A stretch of 64,000 bases of DNA. Origin: Rhodanobacteraceae bacterium. Lineage in GTDB: Bacteria > Pseudomonadota > Gammaproteobacteria > Xanthomonadales > Xanthomonadaceae. Shown piece after piece: positions 27,801-36,082 of this stretch. Location of the stretch: the NCBI GenBank assembly GCA_024233975.1, contig JACKOX010000013.1:31870-95869 (forward strand), read 5' to 3'. A program made the translations under genes and the position numbers. The notes beneath the pieces were generated by a model that had not been told where the DNA came from, made no database searches, and saw only the letters and a list, made by a program, of their open reading frames with translations. The first letter of the stretch is position 1, and each line of letters begins with the position of its first letter.

Positions 27801-28294
27801 CGCCGGTTCCGGGCAGCGACATCGGCCTGATGTTCAGCATCAGCAATCCGGACCCGCTCAACGCGGTCACTGGCATCACCTTCTCCGATGACCTTGGTGC
27901 GGCAGTGCCCGGCATGTTTGCCAATGGCCTGCCGATGAGCGGTGTCTGCGGCGCCGGATCACAGATCGCCGGCAGCAGCGTGGTGACGCTGAGCAACGGC
28001 AGCATCGCCGCTGGTGGCAGCTGCAGCTTCCAGATCAGCGTGCATATTCCGAACAGCATCAGCGCGGGCACCTACACCAACAACACCAGCCCGCTGACGG
28101 CCACGCCGGCCGGCGGCTTGGCCTCCAGTGGCGACCCGGCGGACATTGCCAGTGCCAGCATCGCCCTGCCCAGCGGGGTGCCGGCACCCATCGTCGCCCC
28201 GAATGTGATCCCGACGCTGGATCCGCGCTGGTTGCTGGCGATGATGGCGATGTTCGCCTTGATCGCCGGGTTCCGCATCCGCCAGCAGGGCTGA
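24884..28294 (+). CDS. Secreted repeat protein (DUF11-like), IPTL-CTERM sorting tail, copy B
   Basis: 1136 aa from the first of three ATGs at 24884 (MMMGSGRAAPVRARVVFFGF). A signal peptide is cleaved near AAIAASPASA. There are eight DUF11-type units. Units 2-8 follow the order of units 6-9 and 11-13 of copy A, with one unit missing, so the genes arose by tandem duplication. The tail is again NVIPTLDPR, a hydrophobic helix and a basic end (RIRQQG). Two stretches are almost the same as in copy A at DNA level (26951-27101 and 27758-28227), while the helix of the tail differs. Probable cell-surface or matrix protein, with a function overlapping copy A. Confidence 0.85.
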   Translation: MMMGSGRAAPVRARVVFFGFLVAAVAANGAAIAASPASARVAKSTSGVVGVAPDLEKTFLETATPPGGTATIRFSLTLPESASTPVTAITFSDDLDAMLSGATAVNLPLSDVCGAGSAVTGTTTVAFGGGSLSPGESCSFDVAVSIPPGVATGLYTNLTSNVGADAIGVPVASAAAGADLLVSGLGISKAFLDDPVVPGGSATLQFTISNAAAIEPATAIAFTDDLDGMLSGTVATGLPMNDVCGPGSQLSGSGVITLSSGSLAAGASCTFSVVVQTPVSAASTDYSNVTSQLSAEVNLAALTLDPARDSLTIDSELLALSKSFVDDPVMPGDTVTLQFTLTNESPGATADSISFTDNLGAALSGLVAVGLPMNDVCGAGSQVSGSGVLTLSGGILAGGASCTFAVTLQVPAGASVGDMLNTTSSVTGQIGGQPVTGGPASDTLQVRALTFSKAYSGYAEAGSTVQLSFSITNLDQANGISGLGFTDDLDASLSGLVALGLPQSDVCGAGSQISGSNLLVMTGGDLPPGGSCVVTVTVQVPPGTALDTYPNITSELFVQGLPVGPPASADLLVEAPPAFQKAFSPSTVDVGQSSTLTFSIDNTLNNADTSSLAFTDNLPAGMLIAAVPNVSTSCVGGIITAAPGAGVITYSGGSVAAGVGCSVQVDVAASAVGSLVNTTGDLTSDKGNSGVANATLTVLEAPLFGKAFAPATVALGAVSTLSFSIDNSANVVDATGLDFSDNLPAGMVVATPANGSTTCTGGTLTAASGTTVVSYSGGMASAGAGCSVQVDVEAQAAGTLNNTTGDLTSSAGNSGPASASLTVSAAEISISKAFSATSVLRGGLVDVTYTIENLSTSATVDNISFTEDFSVAMPGWIYAGLPLPGSGVCGMTGTMGGSGSVVSLILGSLAPGESCTLPFQLMLPANAPLGLVTSTSSAVTGTVFGNPIAGNTASDDLTVVWLGFTKAFVYSGSPVPGSDIGLMFSISNPDPLNAVTGITFSDDLGAAVPGMFANGLPMSGVCGAGSQIAGSSVVTLSNGSIAAGGSCSFQISVHIPNSISAGTYTNNTSPLTATPAGGLASSGDPADIASASIALPSGVPAPIVAPNVIPTLDPRWLLAMMAMFALIAGFRIRQQG

Positions 28295-28303
28295 TCCCGG
28301 TTA

Positions 28304-28325
28304 CCCTGCCGCTTCGGCGGCAGGG
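28304..28325 (+). terminator. Hairpin after repeat protein B
   Basis: A 9-bp perfect stem CCCTGCCGC / GCGGCAGGG with a TTCG tetraloop, ten nt after the stop. No T-run follows, so it may protect the 3' end or act together with the second hairpin at 28349. Confidence 0.5.
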
Positions 28326-28348
28326 TCCGGGCGACGATGCGATAATCC

Positions 28349-28383
28349 ACGGCCGCGCCCGGTGCGCGGCCGTTTTCTTTTTC
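28349..28383 (+). terminator. Strong rho-independent terminator upstream of oleB
   Basis: A 10-bp perfect stem ACGGCCGCGC / GCGCGGCCGT with a CCGGT loop, then TTTCTTTTT. It separates the surface-protein genes from the ole genes. GATAAT at 28341 just before it resembles a -10 box. If that is a promoter, the hairpin would sit in the oleB leader and attenuate it. Confidence 0.75.
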
Positions 28384-28406
28384 GTTTCTGCAGATCGAGT
28401 CCGCGC

Positions 28407-29324
28407 GTGAGTCTTCCCCAGTACCCGTTCCAGGGATCCCGTTTCGAGGTCCGTCCCGGCATCCAGATGCACTACCTCGATGAAGGCCCGCGTGATGCGC
28501 CGCCCATCGTCATGGTGCACGGCAATCCCAGCTGGTCCTACTACTACCGTCGGCTGGTGTCGGCGTTCTCGGATCGCTACCGCTGCATCGTGCCGGATCA
28601 CGTTGGCATGGGCCTGTCGGACAAGCCGGACGACGCGGCCTATCGTTACACGCTGGAAAGCCGCATCGATGACCTGGAAGCGCTCCTCGCGCATCTCGGC
28701 GTGACTCGTGACGTGACGCTGGTGGTGCACGACTGGGGCGGCATGATCGGCTTCGGCTGGGCCATGCGCTACCCCGAAGTCGTGCGTCGACTGGTGATCC
28801 TCAACACCGCCGCGTTCCCGCTACCCGAGGGCAAGCCACTGCCGTGGCAGCTGAACCTCGTTCGCAACACCAAGCTGGGTGCCTTGCTGGTGCGCGGTTT
28901 CAACGCCTTCGCCTGGGGTGCGGCCACGCAGGGCGTGATGCGCAAGATGCCGGCCGACGAAAAGCGGGCGCTGCTGTCGCCCTACAACAGCTGGCGCAAC
29001 CGCATCAGCACGCTGCGCTTCGTGCAGGACATTCCGCTGGCTGCGGGTGATCCGGGCTACGACATCGTTGCCGATTCGGCGAGTCGACTGCACGAGTTCG
29101 CTGATCGTCCGGCCATTGCCTGCTGGGGTCTCAAGGATTTCGTGTTCGACGCGGACTTCCTCGATGGCTTCCGCCAGCGCCTGCCGCAGCTTGAAGTTCA
29201 TGCCTGGGAAGACGCCGGCCACTACGTGCTGGAAGACGCGCACGAGCGGATCATCCCGCTGGTCGAGCGGTTCCTCGCCGACAACCCGCTGAAGCCGGCG
29301 ACGGAATCCACGCCCGCCGCATGA
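28407..29324 (+). CDS. oleB: OleB, alpha/beta-hydrolase (beta-lactone decarboxylase) of olefin synthesis
   Basis: 305 aa from GTG 28407 (MSLPQYPFQGSRFEV). It resembles haloalkane-dehalogenase-like hydrolases: HGNPSW at 39-44 forms the oxyanion loop and VVHDWGGMIG places the nucleophile at Asp109, with a late His in EDAGHYVLED. In the Ole pathway this enzyme removes CO2 from the beta-lactone made by OleC, giving a long-chain cis-olefin. The stop overlaps oleC by ATGA. It lies with oleC and oleD in the usual order, which makes the naming safe. oleA, usually just upstream, is not here. Confidence 0.87.
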   Translation: MSLPQYPFQGSRFEVRPGIQMHYLDEGPRDAPPIVMVHGNPSWSYYYRRLVSAFSDRYRCIVPDHVGMGLSDKPDDAAYRYTLESRIDDLEALLAHLGVTRDVTLVVHDWGGMIGFGWAMRYPEVVRRLVILNTAAFPLPEGKPLPWQLNLVRNTKLGALLVRGFNAFAWGAATQGVMRKMPADEKRALLSPYNSWRNRISTLRFVQDIPLAAGDPGYDIVADSASRLHEFADRPAIACWGLKDFVFDADFLDGFRQRLPQLEVHAWEDAGHYVLEDAHERIIPLVERFLADNPLKPATESTPAA

Positions 29325-30976
29325 CCGCCAGCTGCAACATCGCGGCGACGCTGCCGCGCATGGCGGCCGAGGCGCCGGATCGCGTCGCCATCCGCTGTCC
29401 CGGCAAGCGCGGTGCGGATGGTCTCGCGACTTACGACGTCGCCATGACCTACGCCGAACTCGACACGCGTTCGGACGCCATTGCCGCCGGCCTGCTGATG
29501 ACCGGCATCGCGCGCGGTGACCGCTGCGTGTTGATGGTGCGCCCGTCGCCGGAGTTCTTTGCGCTGATGTTCGCGCTGTTCAAGGCCGGCATCGTGCCAG
29601 TGCTTGTCGATCCGGGCATCGACCGGCGTGCGCTCAAGCAATGCCTTGCCGAAGCGGAACCCAGTGCCTTCATCGGCATTCCGCTGGCACAGCTGGCGCG
29701 TCGCTTGCTGGGCTGGGCGCGTGGTCGCATCCGGCATTCGGTCACCGTGGGCCGACGCTGGTTCTGGGGCGGGCCGCGACTGGCCGATATCGAAGCGCTG
29801 GGTGCGAACTCGGGCCCGCAGTTGCAGAGCACGGCTCCCGATGAAGTGGCGGCCATCCTGTTCACGTCCGGCTCCACCGGTGTTCCCAAGGGCGTGGTCT
29901 ACCGGCATCGGCATTTCGTCGCGCAGATCGAGATGCTGGGCAGCGCCTTCGGCATCGAAGCGGGTGGCGTTGACCTGCCGACGTTCCCGCCCTTTGCCCT
30001 GTTCGATCCGGCGCTGGGCCTGACCAGCATCATTCCCGACATGGACCCGACGCGCCCCGCCAAGGCTGACCCACATCGCCTGCACGACGCCATTGATCGC
30101 TTTGGCGTCACCCAGCTGTTCGGTTCGCCGGCCCTGGTCGGCGTGCTCGCCGGATACGGCAAGCCGCTGCCCGGCGTTCGCCGCGTGCTGTCGGCCGGTG
30201 CGCCAGTGCCCAGTGACGTGGTTGCGACCATGCGCGAACTGCTGCCGGCGGATGGGGAAATCTGGACACCCTACGGCGCCACCGAATGCCTGCCGGTCGC
30301 GGTGATTGAAAGTCGTGAATTGCAGGAAACCCGTGCGGCTACCGATGCTGGCGCTGGCACCTGCGTGGGTCGACCGGTGCCACCCAATGAGGTGCGCATC
30401 ATCGCCATCAGCGACGAACCGATTTCCGAGTGGTCATCCGAACTGTTGGTACCCGAAAGGACTGTCGGCGAGATCACCGTGGCTGGCCCGACGGCGACAG
30501 ACGCCTACTACAACCGCGATGCCGCGACCGCCATCGCCAAGATTCCGGAGCAACTCGCCGATGGCAGCGAGCGCGTCGTCCACCGCATGGGCGACGTTGG
30601 CTATTTCGACGAACAGGGACGCCTGTGGTTCTGCGGCCGCAAGTCGCAGCGGGTCGAGGCGGTTTCAGGTCCGCTGTATACCGAGCAAGTCGAGCCGGTG
30701 TTCAACACGCATCCCGAGGTGCGTCGCACTGCGCTGGTTGGCGTTGCAAAATCCGGTGGAACGGAGCCCGTGCTTTGCGTCGAATTGAACGCTGATGTGC
30801 CGTCCTCCTGTTGGCCGGACATCGAAACCGGACTTCGCGAGATCGCCAGTGCCCACTCGCAATGCGCGCCAATCCGACGTTTCCTGCGCCATTCGGGTTT
30901 TCCCGTTGATATCCGCCACAACGCCAAGATTGGTCGGGAACAGCTGGCGCGTTGGGTCGCGACACAAATCCGCTAG
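29321..30976 (+). CDS. oleC: OleC, AMP-forming beta-lactone synthetase
   Basis: 551 aa of the acyl-adenylate superfamily. The P-loop-like motif FTSGSTGVPKG is at 181-191 and YGATECLPV is the adenine-binding motif. MGDVGYFDEQGRLWFCGRKSQRVE carries the conserved Asp and hinge near 430, in the C-terminal lid. OleC converts a beta-hydroxy acid to a beta-lactone with ATP. It overlaps oleB at its start. The next gene, oleD, begins 29 nt after its stop with its own Shine-Dalgarno. Cytosolic; OleB, C and D form a large complex in bacteria studied. Confidence 0.9.
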   Translation: MTASCNIAATLPRMAAEAPDRVAIRCPGKRGADGLATYDVAMTYAELDTRSDAIAAGLLMTGIARGDRCVLMVRPSPEFFALMFALFKAGIVPVLVDPGIDRRALKQCLAEAEPSAFIGIPLAQLARRLLGWARGRIRHSVTVGRRWFWGGPRLADIEALGANSGPQLQSTAPDEVAAILFTSGSTGVPKGVVYRHRHFVAQIEMLGSAFGIEAGGVDLPTFPPFALFDPALGLTSIIPDMDPTRPAKADPHRLHDAIDRFGVTQLFGSPALVGVLAGYGKPLPGVRRVLSAGAPVPSDVVATMRELLPADGEIWTPYGATECLPVAVIESRELQETRAATDAGAGTCVGRPVPPNEVRIIAISDEPISEWSSELLVPERTVGEITVAGPTATDAYYNRDAATAIAKIPEQLADGSERVVHRMGDVGYFDEQGRLWFCGRKSQRVEAVSGPLYTEQVEPVFNTHPEVRRTALVGVAKSGGTEPVLCVELNADVPSSCWPDIETGLREIASAHSQCAPIRRFLRHSGFPVDIRHNAKIGREQLARWVATQIR

Positions 30977-31005
30977 ACTCGATCCATTCCGTCAGGAGGT
31001 CGGCG

Positions 31006-32016
31006 ATGAAGGTGCTGGTTACCGGTGGTGGTGGATTCCTGGGCCAGGCGATCTGCCGCCAGTTGCGCGAGCGTGGTGATGAGGTCATCAGCTACAACCG
31101 CAGCCGTTACGACGAACTGGATGCCATCGGTGTCGAACAGGTGCAGGCCGACCTTGCCGCGCTGGAGCCGCTGGTGGAGGCCAGTCGCGGCGTCGACGCC
31201 ATCATCCATGTCGGCGCCAAGGCCGGCGCCTGGGGCAGCTTCCGCGATTACTTCGAGCCCAACGTACGCGGCACGGCCAACGTGATCGCCGCCTGCCGCA
31301 TGAACGGCATCGGCAAGCTGGTTTACACCTCGTCACCCAGTGTTACCCATCGCAGCACGCGGCCGGTCGTCGGCGGCAACGAACAGAACGTGCCCTACGG
31401 TGAAGGTTTCAAGGCCTGGTATCCGGCGACCAAGCGGATTGCAGAGGAAGACGTGCTGGCGGCCAATGACGCGACGCTGGCTACGGTGGCACTGCGCCCG
31501 CGACTGATCTGGGGCGTGGGTGACAACCAGTTGTTGCCGCGTCTGGTGGAGCGCGCGAAGTCCGGGCGCCTGCGACTGGTCGGCGATGGCTTGAACCGCA
31601 TCGACACCACCTACATCGACAACGCCGCCGATGCCCATGTGCTGGCGCTGGATGCGCTGGCACCGGGTGCGCGCTGTGCGGGCAAGGCCTACTTCATTTC
31701 AAACGGCGAACCGAAGTCGGCCAGCGAGATCATCAACAGCCTGCTGCGAGCCGCGGGCGCACCAACGGTGGACAAGACGCTGGGCTTTCGGGCCGCCTAC
31801 TGGATTGGTGCGGTGCTGGAAGGCGCCTGGCGCGTGCTGCCGCTGAAGGGCGAGCCGCCGATGACCCGCTTCCTCGCCGAACAGCTGTCGACCACGCATT
31901 TCTATGACATCAGCGCTGCGCGCCGAGACTTCGGCTATCGACCCACGGTGAGCATCCTTGAGGGTTTGAAGCGTCTCGGCGAATGGTCGAGCACGGCTTC
32001 CGCCGCACGGGGTTGA
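31006..32016 (+). CDS. oleD: OleD, NADPH-dependent 2-alkyl-3-ketoalkanoate reductase
   Basis: 336 aa, short-chain dehydrogenase (extended NAD-epimerase type). The Rossmann motif VTGGGGFLG is at 5-13, and the catalytic Tyr139 and Lys143 are in WYPATK. The start at ATG 31006 is set by an excellent CAGGAGGT Shine-Dalgarno. OleD reduces the beta-keto acid from OleA to the beta-hydroxy acid used by OleC. Its stop faces the end of the lpxL-like gene on the other strand, with a 71-nt gap. Confidence 0.9.
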   Translation: MKVLVTGGGGFLGQAICRQLRERGDEVISYNRSRYDELDAIGVEQVQADLAALEPLVEASRGVDAIIHVGAKAGAWGSFRDYFEPNVRGTANVIAACRMNGIGKLVYTSSPSVTHRSTRPVVGGNEQNVPYGEGFKAWYPATKRIAEEDVLAANDATLATVALRPRLIWGVGDNQLLPRLVERAKSGRLRLVGDGLNRIDTTYIDNAADAHVLALDALAPGARCAGKAYFISNGEPKSASEIINSLLRAAGAPTVDKTLGFRAAYWIGAVLEGAWRVLPLKGEPPMTRFLAEQLSTTHFYDISAARRDFGYRPTVSILEGLKRLGEWSSTASAARG

Positions 32017-32087
32017 GGCAGGGATGCCGAAAAGGAAATGCGCCGTGGAGGGCTTCTGGCGCAGGCGTCCGCCATCGGCAAGCTGCG

Positions 32088-32993
32088 CTACTCGTACAAC
32101 GATGTCTCACCCGTTGGCCGTGTCTTGAAGCGCCGGTGCACCCAGAGGTACTGCGCGGGCGCCTTGCGCACGGCGGCTTCCAGTTCAGCCATGTATCGCG
32201 CCGCATCGGCCTCCGCATCGCCACTCGGCCAGTCCGGCCAGGGCGCACCGATGGTCAGTCGATAGCGCCCGTCGGCATCACGCCGCGACCATAGCGGCAG
32301 TGTCACGGCGTTCGCGCGTTCGGCGATGCGCGGCGTGGTGGCCAATGTCGACGCGGGCACGCCGAAGAACGGGACGAACACGTTCTGCGAGCTGAAGTCC
32401 TGGTCGGCGCCGTAGAGCACGGCCTCGCCGGCTTTCAGTTCGCGAAGCAGGCCACCAATGTCCTTTTTTTCCAACGTGTGTACGGCGTGGGCGCGGCGGC
32501 CCACATCGACCAGTGCTTCCAGCGGCGCCCAGCCATGACGGCGAACCAGCATGCGCGCCGGTGGCTGGATCACTTCATTGAGCAGGCGGCAGGCCAGTTC
32601 GACCGTGGTGAAGTGCGCGCTCAGCAGCAGCACGCCCCGGCCCTCCGCTCGCGCCGCTTCGATATGTTCCAGTCCCTCCACATTGAACAGACCGTGCAGT
32701 CGCGAGGACGGCGCGAACCAGGCGCGGATCATTTCCAGCAGGCCGGTGACGGTGGCACGGAAGTTGTCGCGAAGCAGCTGGTGCTGCTGGTCGGCCGAGA
32801 ACTCCGGGAAACACAGGGCGAAGTTGCGTGCGGCGATGCGTCGGCGACGTCCGGCGAAGGGCCACGCAAACCACGCCAGCACCGCGCCGATTCCCAGCAG
32901 CATCGACTGCGGCAGGCGCGCCAGTAGCCACAGCAGCGGGTAGATCGGCCATAGCGGCCAGCTGGCGTTGGTGGCCGGCTCAGGCGTCGCCAT
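32088..32993 (-). CDS. Lipid A biosynthesis acyltransferase (LpxL/HtrB family)
   Basis: 301 aa with one N-terminal membrane segment (WPIYPLLWLLARLPQSMLLGIGAVLAWF region, about 17-46). The catalytic HX4E is at His127-Glu132 (SAHFTTVE). The family adds a second acyl chain to Kdo-lipid A precursors at the inner membrane. QYLWVHRRFKTRP near the end is typical. The start overlaps the glycosyltransferase gene by 14 nt, placing it last in the LPS-core operon. Which secondary acyl chain it adds (LpxL or LpxM role) cannot be told. Confidence 0.9.
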   Translation of the reverse strand: MATPEPATNASWPLWPIYPLLWLLARLPQSMLLGIGAVLAWFAWPFAGRRRRIAARNFALCFPEFSADQQHQLLRDNFRATVTGLLEMIRAWFAPSSRLHGLFNVEGLEHIEAARAEGRGVLLLSAHFTTVELACRLLNEVIQPPARMLVRRHGWAPLEALVDVGRRAHAVHTLEKKDIGGLLRELKAGEAVLYGADQDFSSQNVFVPFFGVPASTLATTPRIAERANAVTLPLWSRRDADGRYRLTIGAPWPDWPSGDAEADAARYMAELEAAVRKAPAQYLWVHRRFKTRPTGETSLYE

Positions 32994-33747
32994 TGTCGTT
33001 CCGGTGAGCGGGCCTTTTCGTGGCTTCGAGGCGTTTGGCGTACTTCAGGAAGGCGTAGAAGCTGTGCGTTCGCGCGGCGATCAGGCCGGCCCAGCCGTTG
33101 AGGAAATAGCGCTTGCCGAGGTACATGCGCCAGAAACTGAAACTCGGATAGAGCAGCAGCCGCAGCGCGATGAAGCGAATTGGCTTCGGCCTGGCGAGCA
33201 GGCCGCTGCTGTAGCGGTTGATCTTGTCCACGCGCGTGGCGATTTCCGGTTCGCCGTAGTGCAGGAATGGCGCATCCAGATTTTCGACGCGCTCCGTGGT
33301 TGCGGGTGCGGCGTGCACCGGCACGTCGTTCATGCGCGCGCGGCGACGATCAAACAGGCGTAGCTGCCAATTCGGCCGCGTGCCCGGATGCGGCCAGCGC
33401 CAGAACAGCCATTCGCGTCTTGGCAGTCGGAAGCCGGCTGCTTGTGGATTGGCGATCGCTTCGCGGATCCGCGACAGGCTGCCGTCGGCCAGGTGTTCGT
33501 CAGCGTCGAGCAGCAGCACCCAGTTGTTGGCGGCAAGATCGATGGCGGCCTGTTTCTGTGGGCCATAGCCGGCGAAAGCGCGTTGTTCGAATCGTGCGCC
33601 ATGCTTCCGGGCAATGGCCTCGGTGGCGTCGCTGCTGCCGGAGTCGAGCACGACCAAATCATCGCAGCCGGCCACCGAGGCGAGGCAGTCGTCCAGTGTC
33701 GCCGCGTTGTTCAGCGTGGTGACGACCACGCTCAGCGGCGTGCTCAT
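32980..33747 (-). CDS. Glycosyltransferase family 2, LPS core type (WaaE/KdtX-like)
   Basis: 255 aa. The GT-A fold is clear: VVVTTLNN at the start, VVLDSGSSD at 33-40, and the metal-binding DADE at 81-84. RREWLFWRWPHPGTRP and DVPVHA near the middle are features of the WaaE (inner-core beta-1,4-glucosyltransferase) branch. A hydrophobic C-terminal stretch may sit on the inner membrane. It overlaps both the waaL-like gene (4 nt) and the acyltransferase gene (14 nt), so all are expressed together for core oligosaccharide assembly. Confidence 0.87.
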   Translation of the reverse strand: MSTPLSVVVTTLNNAATLDDCLASVAGCDDLVVLDSGSSDATEAIARKHGARFEQRAFAGYGPQKQAAIDLAANNWVLLLDADEHLADGSLSRIREAIANPQAAGFRLPRREWLFWRWPHPGTRPNWQLRLFDRRRARMNDVPVHAAPATTERVENLDAPFLHYGEPEIATRVDKINRYSSGLLARPKPIRFIALRLLLYPSFSFWRMYLGKRYFLNGWAGLIAARTHSFYAFLKYAKRLEATKRPAHRNDNGDA

Positions 33748-34961
33748 GCGGACTCATCCCGCTGCAGAAACCCGAGCCACAATGCCAGCAGCCAGAACAG
33801 CAGCAGGCCCCAGAAGCTGGAATAGAAGGCGAGGTGGGTGTTGAGCGGGAACACCATCACGATCAGCGCCTGCGTGGGGGCCAGCGCCTTTTCTCGCTGG
33901 CCCGGCGGAAGCTGGCGCCAGAGGCGGATCGCCGCGACCACGGCGGCCAGCCAGCACAGCAGGCCAAGGGCGCCGGTTTCGGCCCACAGTTCCAGCAGCA
34001 GCTGGTGTGCGTGCAGTGCGGTGTCACCGTGCGATACCCAGTGGTCGTCTGCGCCAGCGTAGTCCGGATAGGCGTCGCGGAAGCCGCGCACGCCGACGCC
34101 GTTGATCGGGTGGTCCGCGCCCATGTCGATGGCGGCCTCCCAGATTGGCAGCCGTCCTGACAGTGCGTGATCGAGGCCGTCATGATCGAAACTCAGCGCG
34201 GCCATGCTGCGCTCGACGCGGGCATCGAAGCTCGGTGACAGCCAGTACGCGGCAACGCCCAGCACCAGCACAATGACGCTGCCCGCCACACTCATCAGTG
34301 CGGCGCGCTTTCGCGGGCGACCGCTCCATAGCGCCAGCAGCAGGGCCAGTCCCAGCATCAGCCAGCCTGCGCGTGCCCCGGCGAGGAACACCACGACGAG
34401 CAATGTGCTGCCGGCCAGCATCAGCCCTCGAAGACCGAAGCGTCGCTGCACCGGGATCAGCAGCAAGGGTGACAATGCCGCCAGCACCAGCCCCAGCTTC
34501 AGGTTGCCCGCGCCGAATACGCCGGACAGTCGCTGCGGGTCGCTGGGACCGCCGAAGCTGAAACCGGTCACGGCTTGCAGCAGGCCATCGAGGCAGAATA
34601 GTGCCAGCAGCGCTGCAGCACCGACCGACACCCGCCAGCGTGCATCGGTATCTCGCAGAGCCTCGATGGCGAACAGCAGGAAGAACAGGAAGCGCAGGTC
34701 GGCGGCGACTTCGGTCCAGGCGCGCCGGGCGTCGATGGCGTCGGGCGCCGACAGCAGCTCCGGCAGCCAGTAGCCGAGGAAGACCAACAGGCCAAGCCGC
34801 GGTACTGGTTGAGCCAGGTCGATACGGCCACGCAGCAGCAATACGATGCCCGCAATCGCGCCAATCAGGATTGGTAGCTCGGACAGCCGGCCAACCGGCA
34901 GCAGGACCAGCACGCCCAGTAGCACGGCGGCTCGCCAGTGACGCTTGATCGACTCAGCCAT
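33744..34961 (-). CDS. O-antigen ligase-like membrane protein (WaaL/Wzy superfamily)
   Basis: 405 aa, mostly hydrophobic, with about ten to twelve predicted membrane helices and one larger periplasmic loop near residues 260-330 containing SGRLPIWEAAIDMGADHPINGVG. The final part has HAHQLLLELWAETGALGLL. This pattern (R...H in the big loop, H-NxxL-like near HAHQLLLE) is that of the Wzy_C family, which joins O-antigen or polymer to lipid A-core or polymerises O units. ATG 34961 is chosen because it overlaps the upstream stop by 8 nt; an alternative ATG lies at 34976. Confidence 0.85.
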   Translation of the reverse strand: MAESIKRHWRAAVLLGVLVLLPVGRLSELPILIGAIAGIVLLLRGRIDLAQPVPRLGLLVFLGYWLPELLSAPDAIDARRAWTEVAADLRFLFFLLFAIEALRDTDARWRVSVGAAALLALFCLDGLLQAVTGFSFGGPSDPQRLSGVFGAGNLKLGLVLAALSPLLLIPVQRRFGLRGLMLAGSTLLVVVFLAGARAGWLMLGLALLLALWSGRPRKRAALMSVAGSVIVLVLGVAAYWLSPSFDARVERSMAALSFDHDGLDHALSGRLPIWEAAIDMGADHPINGVGVRGFRDAYPDYAGADDHWVSHGDTALHAHQLLLELWAETGALGLLCWLAAVVAAIRLWRQLPPGQREKALAPTQALIVMVFPLNTHLAFYSSFWGLLLFWLLALWLGFLQRDESA

Positions 34962-36063
34962 CGACCAGCTCCGCATACAGCGCCAGCGTAGCCTGCTGCA
35001 TGTCGGCGACGCGATAGCCTTCGAAGGCAGCGACCGGCGTCGGTGCCTGCAGCAGCTTGCGTGCCTTCACCAGCAAAGCCTGCTCGTCGCCAACCGGAAC
35101 GGTTCCCGCGGGATACAGCGCGGCCAGCAGGTCGCCAACACCGCCATGGGCGAAGCCGACGACGGGTCGCTGCATGGCCAAGGCTTCCAGTGCGGTGCGG
35201 CCAAAGGCTTCCGGCTTGGTGGAGAGCTGCAGCACCAGGTCGCTGGCGGCGTAGGCATCGGGCAGGTCATCGCGGCTGACGCTGAAAGCGACGCGATCCT
35301 CGATGCCAAGCTGTCGAGACAGGGCCTTCAGCTCATCGAGATAGGGCTGGCGCGTGGCCTGATCGACGCCAGCCAGCAGCAGGCCGACGTTGTCGTCACC
35401 TTCAGCCAGCTTTGCGCAAAGGCGCAGCGCGATATCGTGACCCTTGAGTCGCGTGCCGCGTCCCGGCATCAATAGCAGTTGCCGGCCGGCCAGCTCGGGA
35501 AACTCGACATCCAGTTTCGCGCGCCATGCCGGGTCGGCCTTGCGAGGCGAGAACAACAGCGGGTCGAAACCGCGCGGAATCACCCGCAGATCGCGCCGCG
35601 CTGCCTGCGGGTAGTGCTGCTGCAGGTATTGGCGCACGCAGCCGGACACGCAGATCACCCGATGCGCTTCCAGCATGATCGCGCTGTAGCGACCCACCGA
35701 ATTGAGGCCGTGGACGGTAGTGACGACCTTTGGTGCCTGGCCCGGCCAGCCGCTCAGCGCCGTCTTCGCCAGCCACGCCGGCAAGCGCGAGCGCACATGC
35801 ACGATATCGGGCCGGACTTCCTGCAATGCGCGGCGCAGTGCCGGGATGCGGAACGGCGTCGCCAATGACTTGCGGCCGATATCCAGGGTGACGTGTCGGC
35901 CGCCATCGGCAACCAGCTGTTCGACCAGCCGCCCGCCAGCGGAAATCACCAGGCTCCGATGTCCGGCTTCGACCAGCGCCCGGTTGATCTCCAGCGTGCT
36001 GCGCTCGACGCCGCCGGACTCCAGCGCCGGCAGCAGCTGCACCACGGTGAGCGGTCGGGTCAC
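34954..36063 (-). CDS. Glycosyltransferase family 4 (GT-B fold)
   Basis: 369 aa. The N-terminal Rossmann half has LLPALESGGVERSTLEIN, a standard GT4 opening. The C-terminal half has LLMPGRGTRLKGHDI and the nucleotide-sugar motif KPEAFGRTALEALAMQRPVVG, including the EX7E glutamates. It probably transfers a sugar to the lipid A-core acceptor on the cytoplasmic face. First gene of the four-gene LPS run (GT4, ligase, GT2, acyltransferase), all overlapping. The sugar cannot be predicted. Confidence 0.88.
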   Translation of the reverse strand: MTRPLTVVQLLPALESGGVERSTLEINRALVEAGHRSLVISAGGRLVEQLVADGGRHVTLDIGRKSLATPFRIPALRRALQEVRPDIVHVRSRLPAWLAKTALSGWPGQAPKVVTTVHGLNSVGRYSAIMLEAHRVICVSGCVRQYLQQHYPQAARRDLRVIPRGFDPLLFSPRKADPAWRAKLDVEFPELAGRQLLLMPGRGTRLKGHDIALRLCAKLAEGDDNVGLLLAGVDQATRQPYLDELKALSRQLGIEDRVAFSVSRDDLPDAYAASDLVLQLSTKPEAFGRTALEALAMQRPVVGFAHGGVGDLLAALYPAGTVPVGDEQALLVKARKLLQAPTPVAAFEGYRVADMQQATLALYAELVDG

Positions 36064-36082
36064 GACGTATGTGCGGCCTGCT

